A stretch of DNA of 64,000 nucleotides from Hordeum vulgare subsp. vulgare (taxonomy: Eukaryota; Streptophyta; Magnoliopsida; Poales; Poaceae), in contig NC_058523.1 of the NCBI RefSeq assembly GCF_904849725.1, forward strand, positions 111,416,189-111,480,188. The letters run 5' to 3'. This document shows, piece by piece, positions 41,899 through 53,013 of the stretch (position 1 is the stretch's first letter; each line of letters starts with the position of its first letter). A program made the position numbers and the translations under genes. The notes under the pieces were generated by a model. It was not told the origin of the DNA, made no database searches, and worked only from the letters and a program-made list of their open reading frames with translations.

Positions 41899-43198
41899 GC
41901 ATGAACTTGCCCGGAGAAACTACTGACAACGGTCTAGGAAGCTCTTCAACATGAACATTATGCTTGGATGCAAATGGAATGGAGAGGAACGAATGCGAAG
42001 CACCAGAATCAAACAAAACCTTAGCAGGAATATCATTAACGAGGAGGTTACCCATAATCACACCTGACGAGTTGTCTGCTTCAGCTGCAATCACCATATT
42101 GACTCTAGCAGATCTGGGGTTGAACTTCATGATAGCATTGCTTGGAGGTTTGCCTGGAGGAGGAGGCGGAAGACGCAGCTGAGAAGTGCACTTGTAGGCA
42201 TAGTGACCCTTCTGCCCACACTTGTGACAAGTAACATCTGCCGGCTGAAGGTACTGTGTCTGAGGAGGCCCTTGCTTCTGCTGCTCGAATCTCTGCTGGA
42301 AAGCTGGGTTGGGTGGGTTGGAAGAACCACGGCCACATGAATGCTTGAACTGCTGCGTGTGCCGAGAAGGAGGAGGAGACACCCAATATTTCTGTTGCTT
42401 CTGAACCACCTGAGTTGAGGAAGACGAGATGGAATCTCTGAAGCGCTTCTTTGAATTCTCCACCCTGAGCAAAGCTGCCTCAGCCTTAAGAGCTAAGTTA
42501 TAGAACTTATCGATCTCCTCAGGATCGTGCAAAGCGAGAGCTAGCTGCAAATCCTCTTTCAAACCACCTCTGAACTGATAAATCTTGCTCTTCTGATCAG
42601 GAATGTCCTGCAAGGTGTATCGAGCTAGCTCGTGGAACTCGATGTTGTACTTGTACACGGAGTTACCACCTTGCTTCAAGCGCCTGAACTTCTCACGCAT
42701 TTCCTCCACAAAGCTGGACGGGATGTAGTGGGATCTGAAGTCTCTGCAGAACTCATCCCAAGTGATCACTCTGGCACCCCTGGAATCCTTCAAGTGCTGC
42801 CACCAGACAAATGCTTGCCCCTTCAGCTGGAATGTTGCAAACTTGACGAAATCCTCTGGACGAACATTGCTGCATTCAAAGTGTTTGTTCATGTCGCGGA
42901 TCCAATCCTCAGCATCAAACGACTGGTCACACGATGTGAAGGTCTTCGGCTGATTTGACAGGAACTGACTCAGATTACCAAACTGATTGCCCCCATGATG
43001 GAAGTTGCCTTGCTGCTGATTAGTCCTCTCTTGCAACAATTGTATCAGCATCTGAGTGTTTGCATTTGTAGCAGCCATCACCGCTTGCCAAGCCTCTGCA
43101 GGAGGAGGCGGCGGAGGAGGAGGATTCTCTGGAGGAGGAGGTTGTGGCGGCATCTCAGTGCCCTCACAACTAGGATTCTGACGAGTTGGTGGAGCCAT
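41813..43198 (-). pseudogene. Gypsy-2 Gag and protease
   Basis: The likely start is the ATG at 43198 (MAPPTRQNPSCEG), although the frame is open 57 bases further. A Pro-rich stretch (PPQPPPPENPPPPPPPP) is followed by the retrotrans_gag core (FQLKGQAFVWWQHLKDSRGA; EFCRDFRSHYIP; FRRLKQGGNSVYKYNIEFHEL), a CCHC knuckle CHKCGQKGHYAYKC and the protease active site LFDSGASHSFLS. The frame then shifts near 41850-41890 into the reverse transcriptase frame. Gag itself is unbroken; only the Pol fusion is lost. Confidence 0.88.
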
Positions 43199-44257
43199 CC
43201 TGAAGACGGACAACACATTAGCACACAGAATAAATTGAAGGTATAGCTGAATCAAAAAGGCAGGAATAACTGAATAGGAACATTAGCAATTGAACTCGAA
43301 CAAAATAGTAAGAATGCTTCCTCAAAGTGACTGTCGACAAAATTCTGATTAAGACCACTTGCAAACAAGTATGAGCTAGAAATTCTCGGAGCAAACATAT
43401 GATCGATATTTCATCGAATATTTTCGTGGATAAGATCGCGCGGGCTCGAATTTACAGTAGCCATCCTGTGCAAGGTAGTGCACACGACTTACAAAGTACC
43501 CCCGAGTCGTAGCAAGCTACAAGGACTCTTTAAGACACAACGAGAACCGCTGTAAGACGACCGTGAACAAACGTACCCACTGAATGTCGAATCCCAGCCT
43601 CACATCATGCATATGTAGGAAGATTGTCTTATAAGTCACTACTTGATATCCCACCTATGAATTCCCGAAATATCTGGTCATGCAATCTGGTACAAGGATA
43701 CAAGGAGTAATATTCACACAACTCCTATACTAACCCGTCCAATGTATCACATCCGTCAACACATAACCAGCATCTCGGACCTTCATCTACTACAGACCCT
43801 CGTGATCACAACGATACAAAGTATGGCAGTACTCCCGAACAATCTGCACCAGTACTGGGGACATCGGGGTTATCTCGCCACTACTACTATTGAAGCAATT
43901 ACGAACATCCTTCGTTCTGAGATACTCAGAAATCTGAATGATGGCGATGTGCACAAGAATCCCCTGGAGCTCAACTCCCCGGGAGAAATCAAGGCAGACA
44001 GGAGGCACCAAGACAGAACTCCATCACATCGATCTCATATAGATTTCAAAATACCCGCGTGATCCTAAAATTTTTTTGAGCGAGAAGAGGAGTAGAATTA
44101 AGATTTCCTAAGTCAGGAACCTCACCAGAGCATGGAAGAGGATAAAAAATAATCCTACTCTCCGATATAACTAAGACTCAAAACATTTCACTAGACTCGA
44201 CTCGGCCAAGTACGATCACACAAAGGCTCCTATGGTCGTAAGGCTTTGATACCAACT
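43199..44257 (-). other. Gypsy-2 leader with primer binding site
   Basis: About 1 kb of untranslated leader lies between the 5' LTR edge at 44258 and gag. The bases next to the LTR on the - strand read ttggtatcaaagcc (about 44255-44242), matching initiator tRNA-Met complement (tggtatcagagcc) with one change. No gene is seen. Confidence 0.7.
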
Positions 44258-44456
44258 TGTAACGACTAAGATGCAGTCCTTTCCGATTTAGGGAACGGGG
44301 CCCCAAAATGGAAAGAAGCGCATCTAAGCGTTTCACAAGCAAGATAAACATAGCACATACATAGTAAAAGAATGACAAATAGGGAATCGTTTGCCATCTC
44401 ATAGATAATATTAGAGTTTACATCACACATTTATTCAGACAAGGTAGTTCCGCTAC
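44258..44456 (-). repeat. 5' LTR of Gypsy-2, part next to the leader
   Basis: This 199-bp piece aligns with 33415-33612 of the 3' LTR. It is cut at 44456 by Gypsy-3 and continues at 57560. Confidence 0.92.
44452..44456. repeat. Target duplication of Gypsy-3, GCTAC (partner 57555-57559, GTTGC)
   Basis: The two pentamers differ by C/T and A/G. Sequence on either side rejoins to match the intact LTR copy at about 33608-33620, confirming the position. Confidence 0.75.
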
Positions 44457-44989
44457 TGATGGGGTTATAGTCCCAGGGTAGGGTCATAGGCCTGCCCTAT
44501 AGGTCCTACACAAGGACTACCCTTCACAGAGGGCAAGGCCCTTAGACAGTTTCGACTGAACTAAGGACCCCCCATCATCCAGTCGGTGACGAGCATTCGG
44601 AGCATATTTATCGTACCAACTGAATTCCACTTTGTACATCGTAACCTCCCGGTAGGGCAACGGTCGTATGTTTTCATACATCATTATTAGCATTTAAGAC
44701 ATACGTTACCTGTAACGTATGCATTTATTCACCACTACTCCACCCCTGTCCACCGGACCGTTGTGAAGGGCAGCGCACTCTATATAAGCCGCCCTTCCCC
44801 ACTGGTGCAGGGGTTGGCGTTTACTGTAATCCTATATTCCAATCGACACTAAAGCTCCCAAGAGCACTGAGACGTAGGGCTTTTACCTCCACCGCAGAGG
44901 GGCCTGAACTCATACAACCTCGCCGTAGCTAAGGCTCTGTCCATCCTTTCGTACCCTACACATCTACTGTCAGACTTATACCCACGACA
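44457..44989 (+). repeat. 5' LTR of Gypsy-3
   Basis: TG...CA ends; TATA box ctatataag at 44780-44788. It is followed directly by the primer binding site gttggcacccactgtgggg at 44990. Confidence 0.93.
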
Positions 44990-45008
44990 GTTGGCACCCA
45001 CTGTGGGG
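44990..45008 (+). other. Primer binding site of Gypsy-3
   Basis: gttggcacccactgtgggg directly follows the LTR and has the form usual in plant Tat-type elements (ttggc[ga]cccaccgtgggg). The priming tRNA was not determined. Confidence 0.65.
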
Positions 45009-45056
45009 CAGGCGTCTAAGCGACTTCCGGCGAGTTTGCAGCTTCATCTTTTCATC

Positions 45057-46382
45057 ATGTCGTCCGCCGGAGATTTGTGCGTGGGTCGGGAGATCCTCTT
45101 CGGCGCACTCTCCTCCATCGTCGACGATTCGGCATGGCTTCGGGATGCGTCTCTCGACGTCAAGGCGCTCCCCGGTCGCGGGGCTACGCACTTCCGTGCC
45201 GGTTCCCGCGGTGTCCTTCTTCTCCAGCAGTCGGCCCCGGTGTCGACCTTTTCCCCCGTCACGTGCCGCAACAAGCGGTCCCGCCATCCGCGGCTCCGGT
45301 GTTGGGTGCGACACGCCGAGGCGCGCCAGAACGCGTCCTCTCACGTGGTAGTCCTCGAGTCGGTTGTGGTCGCACCACCGTCCCAGTGCTTTGACTCAGT
45401 TCCGACTGAGTTGCCTTCCGAGTACTTGGGTTGCGGGCCTGCAGCCGAAGTTCTCATGGCAAATTCCCATGAAAGTCCCCACCGGACTGGCCGGAACGAG
45501 CACGAGGTAGGTGAATCGTCCGGCACTCGCCGTCAACACCACCGTTCTGCCAGTCGACGCACTCGTCAGAGCAACGTCGAGGTGTTCCGTACACCCGTCC
45601 TCAACCTGGCTGCCGCTGCCAAGATAGCCGATTCCCTCCAGCCGAATGATTGGGAGGCTGGTAGAGGAATCGAGAAGATTCGTGCCCTGTTGCACACGGC
45701 GCAACAGCAGAATTCAGCGGTCTCCCAGTCGCACAACAGGATCCACAATAGTTCTGTTCACGCGAACACGCATCGGTCGGTTTACAGCCCCCACTCTCAT
45801 CAGCGACGCGGAGGGGGCAGCCGTTCCACGAATCCCGAAGATCGTCGCTGTTCACGCACCCCTCCGCGGGGTGGGCCTTACGGGCCTCGACATCATGATG
45901 ATCGGCGTTCAGTCGGTGACACGTATGATCCAAGGCCCGACGCAAGAGGGCACATCGCCCAGAGGAAGGTCGACAGGAGTCGAGCCCACCGTGATGGTCA
46001 CGATAGAGACCGTCCGAGTGGAATCAGGACCATCGTCTCTGGCCCCGAGTGCTTCAGTCGGGCCATCCGTTCAGCTCACATCCCTCCCAACTTCCGATTG
46101 GCGACGGGGATCAGCAAGTTCACAGGAGAATCCAAGCCAGAAACGTGGCTGGACGACTACCGAGTGGCGGTCCAGATCGGTGGCGGAGATGACCAGGTCG
46201 CCATGAAACATCTCCCCCTGATGCTCGACGGCTCGGCACGAGCGTGGCTGAATCAGTTGGCTCCATCAAGCATCTACAGCTGGGCAGATCTGTCCCCGAG
46301 TGTTCATCAGGACCTTCGAGGGCACGTGCAAACGCCCGGCTGGTCTCGTGGAGCTCCAGCACTGCGTCCAGAAGCAGAATGA
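45057..46382 (+). pseudogene. Gypsy-3 Gag, N-terminal part
   Basis: The first ATG in frame is 45057 (MSSAGDLC). A long Arg/Ser/His-rich N-terminus (RRQHHRSASRRTRQSN; HDDRRSVGDTYDPRP) precedes the start of the capsid core (PPNFRLATGISKFTGESKPE; WLDDYRVAVQIGGGDD; MLDGSARAWLNQLAP at about 46210-46265). The frame is then lost at about 46300-46320 by a one-base change and continues in the frame beginning at 46300. The last 60 bases of this ORF are out of frame. Confidence 0.78.
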
Positions 46383-47550
46383 GCCCCTGCGCGATTTCAT
46401 CCAGCGCTGGACGACCCTCTACCACACGGTGGAGAACGTCACTGAGCATCAAGCAGTCTGCATATTCAAGGCAGGCGTGCGGTACAGAGATCTGTACCTG
46501 AAGTTCGGTCGGACAGGCGACATCTCTATGAGCAAGATGATGGAGATAGCCACACGCTATGCAAATGGCGAAGAAGAAGACCGCATACGTAGCGGCAAGC
46601 ACAAGGCAGTCGCCGACGGAGATGGGAACAACAATCGGAAGCAAAAGCAGAAAGCTCCGTCCACTCCGCAGGCAGAGGCAGCTGCCGTTACAAATGCCAA
46701 GTTCAATGGCAAGGGGAAAGCTCAGTATACCCCCAAGAAGAAGCAGTTCGAGAACTCCATCCTGGATCAGCCATGTCCGATCCACACGAAGATGGATGAA
46801 GAAGGCAACGCCATATTCCCGAAGCACACCACTCGGCAATGTCGCCTCCTGATCCAAGGGTTCAGCGAAGGGCAGCCGAGTGAAAAGGACAACGAGCAGG
46901 ATGACGAGGACAAGGAAGATCCGTTCCCCCAAGTCCACGCAACATTAATGATTTTTGCTGACGTGGAAAGCAAGAGTCGACTGAAGCTGGTGAACAGGGA
47001 GGTGAACATGGCCACCCCGACCAACCCCACGTTCCTCAGATGGTCTCAGACTGCGATCACCTTTGATCAGTCGGATCATCCAGCACACGTACCCACCCCG
47101 GGGAGGCAGTCTCTGGTAGTCGACCCGGTGGTGGAAGGAGTCCGACTGCGCAAAGTCCTCATGGATGGCGGCAGCGGTCTGAACATCATGTACGCTGACA
47201 CTCTCAAGGGGATGGGCATTCCGATGTCCAAACTTAGCGAGACCAGCATGCAGTTCCACGGAGTCGTCCCAGGATGAAAGGCCAAGTCACTCAGTCAGAT
47301 CGCGTTAGACGTCGTTTTCGGCTCCGACAAGAACTTCCGCAAGGAAAAGCTGACATTCGAGGTGGTGGACTTCCAGAGTGCATACCATGCGATTCTGGGC
47401 CGTCCGGCGTATGCACGTTTCATGGCCCGTCCATGTTACGTGTATTCGAAGCTCAAGATGCCGGGTCCCAAAGGTGTGATCACCATCACAGGCAATCGGC
47501 AACGGGCCGAAGAGTGTCTGCAGCAGGGGTCGCGGATTGCCGATTAGTAG
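46300..47550 (+). pseudogene. Gypsy-3 Gag C-terminal part and protease
   Basis: Capsid core continues (FEGTCKRPAGLVELQHCVQK; EPLRDFIQRWTTLYHTVENV), followed by a basic Lys/Gln-rich part and a Cys/His segment (CPIHTKMDEEGNAIF...HTTRQC) in place of a classic knuckle. The protease active site is read as VLMDGGSGLNIMYADTL, where DGG stands for D-T/S-G; this variant is common in Tat-type elements. A TGA at 47275-47277 interrupts the protease; the frame then runs on (SLSQIALDVVFG, FQSAYHAILGRPAYARFMA) to two stops at 47545-47550. Confidence 0.75.
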
Positions 47551-47795
47551 ATGGCTATCCTCGAGCTGGATGAGTACAAGAAGACGGCTGACCCCGCTGA
47601 CTTGATGCGTTCGAAGAAGCCAGCTTCGGAGTCCGCATTCCAGTCGGCGGGCGACACGAAGAAAGTCAGCATCCACCCGACGGACGACACCGCCGCCCGA
47701 CGAACATCTCCACCACCCTTGATCCAAAATAGGAAGCCGAGCTCATCCAATTCCTCCATGAGAACTGGGACATTTTCGCATGGAAGCCCGCTGAC

Positions 47796-48599
47796 ATGCC
47801 AGGTGTACCCAGGGAGTTGGCTGAGCACCGACTGCATGTGGATCCTACCACTCGGCCCGTCCGAGAACGCGTGCATCGGTCCGCCGCGCACAAAAGGAAG
47901 GCAATCGGAGAGGAGGTGGCCAAACTTTTGGCAGCCAACTTCATTCGCGAGGTACACCACTCCGAGTGGCTCGCCAATGTTGTCATGGTGCCCAAGAAGG
48001 ACAAGTCCCTCCGTATGTGCATCGACTTCAAGCATCTCAATAAGGTCTGCCCGGAAGATCATTTCCCGCTCCCCCGCATTGATCAAATTGTCGATTCGAC
48101 TATGGGTTGCGAGTGTTTATCATTCCTTGATGCCTATTCGGGCTATCATCAGATCCGTCTGTATGGTCCCGGTGAAATAAAAACGGCCTTCATCACCCCA
48201 TTCGGGTGTTTCTGCTACATCACTATGCCATCCAGTTTGAAGAATGCAGGAGCAACTTTTATGCGCATGATCCAGAAATGCCTCCTTGACCAGATCGGTC
48301 GAAATGTGGAGGCATATATGGACGATATCGTAGTCAAGTCACGCAAAGGTTCCGACCTGCTGACTGACTTGGCAGAAACATTCGCCAACCTTCGTAGGTA
48401 CGATATCAAGCTCAACCCTGCCAAGTGTTCATTCGGTGTTCCCAGCGGAAAGTTACTCGGTTTCTTCGTTTCCGAACGAGGAATCAATGTCAACCCCGAA
48501 AAGATCGGGACCATCGTCCGAATGGAGCGGCTGGTTAGAATACATGATGTTCAAAGGCTCACTGGTTGCCTAGCGGCTTTGAGCAGGTTTATCACTTGA
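47796..48599 (+). pseudogene. Gypsy-3 reverse transcriptase
   Basis: The frame shows the gypsy reverse transcriptase blocks: FIREVHHSEWLANVVMVPKK, LRMCIDFKHLNKVCPEDHFPLP, FLDAYSGYHQI with a catalytic Asp, and YMDDIVVKS (about 48315-48340) with the other two. It lies one frame off from the protease part, and ends at a TGA (48597-48599) after LSRFIT; the same frame continues beyond into RNase H, so the stop is a point mutation. The N-terminal part before 47796 is out of frame. Confidence 0.85.
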
Positions 48600-49136
48600 C
48601 TCGGCGAGAAGGCATTATCTCTGTACCGACTCATGAAGAAATCAGATACTTTCGAGTGGACAGACGAAGCCCAGATTGCATTCGACGACCTCAAAGCCCT
48701 GCTTTCCACCCAGCCGGTTCTTACTGCCCCGCTCAGTAAAGAACCCCTTCTTCTGTACATCGCGGCTACAAATCAAGTCGTCAGCACTGTTCTTACAGTC
48801 GAACGTGAAGAAGAAGGCAAAGCATACAAGGTTCAGCGGCCAGTATATTATGTCTCCGAAGTCCTGACTCCTTCCAAGCAGAGGTATCCCCATTATCAAA
48901 AGCTTATTTATGGGATCTACATGACTGCAAAGAAGGTGGCTCACTATTTCCAAGACCACTCGGTGTCTGTCGTTTCTGATGTTCCGTTGTCGGAAATCCT
49001 CCACAATCGAGACGCATTGGGCCGAGTGGCGAAGTGGGCTATGGAGATGTTATACTGCGACATCAAGTTTGAAGCCAAGAAGGCTATAAAGTCTCAAGCC
49101 CTGGCTGACTTCATAGCAGAATGGGCAGAACAATAG
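48600..49136 (+). pseudogene. Gypsy-3 RNase H (first) domain
   Basis: It continues the reverse transcriptase frame after the TGA: TFEWTDEAQIAFDDLKALL is the connection, then a gypsy-type RNase H (LLLYIAATNQVVSTVLTVER; PVYYVSEVLTPSKQRYPHYQKLIYGI). Typical Asp residues at the first motif (usually LYL[AS]) are poorly kept, consistent with the degenerate first RNase H of Tat-type elements. It ends at a TAG (49134-49136), again with the frame continuing. Confidence 0.72.
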
Positions 49137-50282
49137 CAACCGACTCACATCTACTCGGCTCATTGGACTATGTTCTTCGACGGGTCCAAGATGCTGAATG
49201 GCTCCGGCGCTGGCGTAGTGATCATATTGCCGAAAGGCGATAAGCTTAAGTATGTGTTGCACATACATTTCGATTCCTCCAACAATGAAGTAGAGTATGA
49301 AGCTCTCCTTTACGGTTTGCGCATGGCCATCACACTCGGCGTCTGTCGCCTGATGGTCTATGGCGATTCAGATTTGGTGGTTAATCAAGTGATGAAGGAG
49401 TGGGATGTCAGGAACCCCACCATGACTGCATACTGCAATGCAGTAAGGAAGCTCGAGAAGAAGTTTGAAGGTCTGGAACTTCACCATGTTCCGGGACTGA
49501 AGAACCAAGCAGCTGATGAGTTGGCAAAACTCGGTTCCACTCGGAGACCAGTCCCGAGTGATGTCTGCCTCGAGCACCTACATCTCCCTTCGGTGAAAGA
49601 AGACCCCTTTACAGAGGAACCGGTACAACCGAAGAGCTCAACTGATCCGACTGAAGTCGAGGTCCCCGCTGTGGTTGATTTGATCATGGAGATTCTTGCT
49701 ATCATCCCCGATTGGACTGTGCCGTTCATTGCATACATCCTGAGGCAAGAATTACCAGAGGACGAAGTCCAAGCGAGGCAGATCGTCCGCAGGTCGAAGT
49801 CCTTCACCGTCATTGATGGCCAGTTGTACAAGGAAAGTGTTTCAGGAGTCCTTCAGCGATGCATCTCCCCTGAGGAGGGACAATTAATCCTGGAAGAAAT
49901 TCACTCGGGAACTTGCGGCCATCATGCCTCCTCAAGAGCAATCGTCGCCAAAGCATTCAGAGCTGGCTTCTTCTGGTTGCAGGCGAATGAAATGGCAAAG
50001 GATATGGTCGACCGATGCGAAGGCTGTCAGTTCTATTCGAACAAGTCCCATAAGCCAACATCTGCGTTGAAAACAATCCCTCTTGTTTGGCCGTTCGCAG
50101 TGTGGGGATTAGATATAGTCGGTCCATTCAGAACAGGTCAAGGGGGATTCACTCATCTGTTGGTGGCAGTCGACAAGTTCACCAAGTGGATTGAAGCCAA
50201 GACCATCAAGAAGCTCGCGCCCTTACGGCCATCAAATTTCTCAGAGACATCATCTCAAGATTCGGAGTCCCGCACAGCATAA
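49137..50282 (+). pseudogene. Gypsy-3 second (archaeal-type) RNase H and integrase N-terminal half
   Basis: The second RNase H has all acidic motifs visible: MFFDGSKMLNGSGAGVV, NNEVEYEALLYGLRMAI and LMVYGDSDLVVNQV, then VPGLKNQAADELAKLGS. Such an extra RNase H before integrase marks plant Tat-lineage gypsy elements. Integrase follows with its zinc part (HSGTCGHHASSR; CEGCQFYSNKSHKP) and first catalytic Asp (VWGLDIVGPF). The frame shifts near 50215, so the last 20 residues are wrong. Confidence 0.85.
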
Positions 50283-50284
50283 TC

Positions 50285-50943
50285 ACTGAAAATGGCACAA
50301 ACTTTGACTCGGACAGATTCAAAGGTTTTTGCACAGGCCAAGGTATCCTAGTGGATTTTGCATCTGTGGCGCACCCTCAAACCAACAGGCAAGCAGAGCG
50401 GGCGAACGGACTTATTCTTCAAGGGTTGAAGCCTCGACTCCTGCGAGAAGTTGGACATGCCGCCGGCGCGTGGGTCACCGAGCTGCCTTTGGTGTTGTGG
50501 GGCCTCCGCACAACTCCGAATAGATCTACAGGGCGATCCCCGTTCTTCCTCGTTTATGGAGCAGAGGCAGTCCTTCCGAGCGACTTGCTTCACAACTCTC
50601 CACGAGTCGAACTCTTCTCCGAAGCCGAAGCGGAGCAGGCCAGGCAAGACAGAGTGGATCTACTAGAAGAAGAGCGCGAGATGGCACTGACTCGCTCAAC
50701 AATTTATCAACAAGATCTGCGGCGTTTTCACACGCGGCACGTCAGGAGTCGCACATTCCAAGCAGGTGACCTGGTGCTGCGAGTGGACCAGCAGAGGCCT
50801 CACAAGTTGGCTCCCGCCTAGGAAGGACCCTTCATCATCTCTAAGGTGCTGAACAACGGAGCATATCGACTCTACAACCTCGACAAGGAAACGGACGAGC
50901 CGCGAGCATGGAACAGAGATCTCCTGAAGCGCTTCTTCACGTG
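50285..50943 (+). pseudogene. Gypsy-3 integrase C-terminal half
   Basis: After the frameshift the integrase resumes (ITENGTNFDSDRFK; AHPQTNRQAERANGLI; LWGLRTTPNRSTGRSPFFLVYGAEAVLPSD; FQAGDLVLRV). In the second motif the catalytic Asp is replaced by Glu (gaa at 50288-50290; ITDNGT is usual). A TAG at 50819-50821 interrupts the C-terminal GPF domain, which continues to a natural stop at 50942-50944 (GAYRLYNLDKETDEPRAWNR). No chromodomain is present. Confidence 0.82.
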
Positions 50944-51059
50944 ACCGCCAACGGAGGCAATGTAAAGAACAAGTATTATTGAAGTAATACAAAGCAGACG
51001 GATTTTCTGCACGTCCAAAATTCTTCCGCGTTTGCAGACTCCGGTCTAAAAAAAATAAA

Positions 51060-51995
51060 AAATCTCTCCGAGTGTGCGCTAACAGCCGCACTCAGGGACT
51101 TAGCTGCGATCCAGAATCGCCTAAGTCAAAAAATTCTCTCCGACTGTGCGCTAACAGCCGCACTCGGAGGTTTAGCTGCGATCCAGACTCGCCTAAGTCA
51201 AGAAATTCTCTCCGAGTGTGCGCTAACAGCCGCACTCGGGGACTTAGCTGCGATCCAGAATCGCCTAAGTCAAAAAATTCTCTCCGAGTGTGCGCTAACA
51301 GCTGCACTCAGGGACTTAGCTGCGATCCAGAATCGCCTAAGTCAAAAAATTCTCTCCGACTGTGCGCTAACAGCCGCACTCGGAGGCTTAGCTGCGATCC
51401 AGAATCACCTAAGTCAAGAAATTCTCTCCGAGTGTGCGCTAACAGCCGCACACGGGGACTCAGCTGCGATCCAAAATCGCCTAAGTCAAAAAATTCTCTC
51501 CGACTGTGCGCTAACAGCCGCACTCGGAGGCTTAGCTGCGATCCAGAATCGCCTAAGTCAAGAAATTCTCTCCGAGTGTGCGCTAACAGCCGCACTCGGG
51601 GACTTAGCTGCGATCCAGAATCACCTAAGTCAAAAAATTCTCTCCGAGTGTGCGCTAACAGCCACACTCGGGGACTTAGCTGTGATCCAGAATCGCGTAA
51701 GTCAAAAAATTCTCTCCGATTGTGCGCTAACAGCCGCACTCGGAGGCTTAGCTGCGATTCAGAATCGCCTAAGTCAAAAAATTCTCTCCGAGTGTGTGCT
51801 AACACCCGCACTCGGAGACTTAGCTGCGATCCAGAGTCGCCTAAGTAAAAAACTCTCTCCGAGTGCGCCCTAAAAGCCGCATTCGGGGACTTAGCTGCGA
51901 TCCAGAGTCGCCTAAGTAAAAAACTCTCTCCGAGTGCGCCCTAAAAGCCGCACTCGGGGACTTAGCTGCGATCCAAAATCGCCTAAGTAAAAAGC
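51060..51995. repeat. 72-bp tandem array, about 13 copies
   Basis: The unit begins ctccgagtgtgcgctaacag and recurs every 72 bases (for example 51073, 51145, 51217). Because 72 is a multiple of three, both strands show long open frames with a 24-residue period; they are by-products. Each unit contains ctcggggacttag or ctcggaggcttag. The last two or three units change to gagtgcgccctaaaagccgc. Confidence 0.93.
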
Positions 51996-52770
51996 TTCCT
52001 TCGAGTGTATCCTCGAGATCCACTCGGGGGCTTAGCAGACCCTCATTGAGGCTCATGTGGATGTCAAGACAACTGACAACTACATGAGTATCAACTTGCT
52101 CCGAGTGCGCACGACATGCCGCACTCGGGGACTTAGCTGCGATCCAGAATCGCCTAAGTAAAAAGCTTCCTTCGAGTGTATCCTCGAGATCCACTCGGTG
52201 GCTTAGCTGACCCTCATTGAGGCTCATGTGGATGTCAAGACAACTGTCAACTACATGAGTATCAACTAGCTCCGAGTGCGCACGAGATGCCGCACTCGGG
52301 GACTTAGCTGCGAACCAGAATCGCCTAAGTAAAAAAGCTTCCTTCGAGTGTATCCTCGAGATCCACCCGGAGGCTTAGCAGACCCTCATTGAGGCTCATG
52401 TGGATGTCAAGACAACTGACAACTACATGAGTATCAACTCGCTCTGAGTGCGCACGACATGCCGCACTCGGGGACTTAGCTGCGATCCAGAATCGCCTAA
52501 GTAAAAAAGCTTCCTTCGAGTGTATCCTCGAGATCCACTCGGAGGCTCAGCTGACCATCATTGAGGCTCATGTGGATGTCAAGACAACTGACAACTACAT
52601 GAGTATCAACTCGCTCCGAGTGCGCACGAGATGCCGCACTCGGGGACTTAGCTGCGAACTAGAATCGCCTAAGTAAAAAGCTTCCTTCGAGTGTATCCTC
52701 GAGATCCACTCCAAGGCTTAGATGACCCTCATTGAGGCTCATGTGGATGTGAAGACAACTGACAATTACA
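51996..52770. repeat. 171-172-bp tandem array, about five copies
   Basis: The marker gaggctcatgtggatgt recurs at 52048, 52219, 52391, 52563 and 52734. Each unit combines one 72-bp-type segment (cactcggggacttagctgcga) with about 100 new bases, so the array grew from the 72-bp array. 52771-53013 has no gene. Confidence 0.92.
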
Positions 52771-53013
52771 TGCTCCGCATGTTTGCCATTGGCTTCACCA
52801 AGAAGCGCCAAACAAAAACCACGAGCTCAAATCGTGTCAGAAAATAAACTTGGCGGAAGAACAACAAAATATTCGATTCGAATTCAACGTTGGATCTACG
52901 ATAGTCGACTCGGTGTGGATCAAGCTTACCCACACCGAACCACGAATGTGACGGCCAACAGCAGTGGCCCAAGTTTGATACAGATACCACTCGGCATACC
53001 AAGGTAAATTTTT

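Noticed and set aside
51072..51848. 258-codon ORF with a 24-residue repeat, resembling a repeat protein
   Set aside because: The period equals the 72-bp DNA unit, the opposite strand is open too, and the sequence lies after the end of pol; a by-product of the minisatellite.
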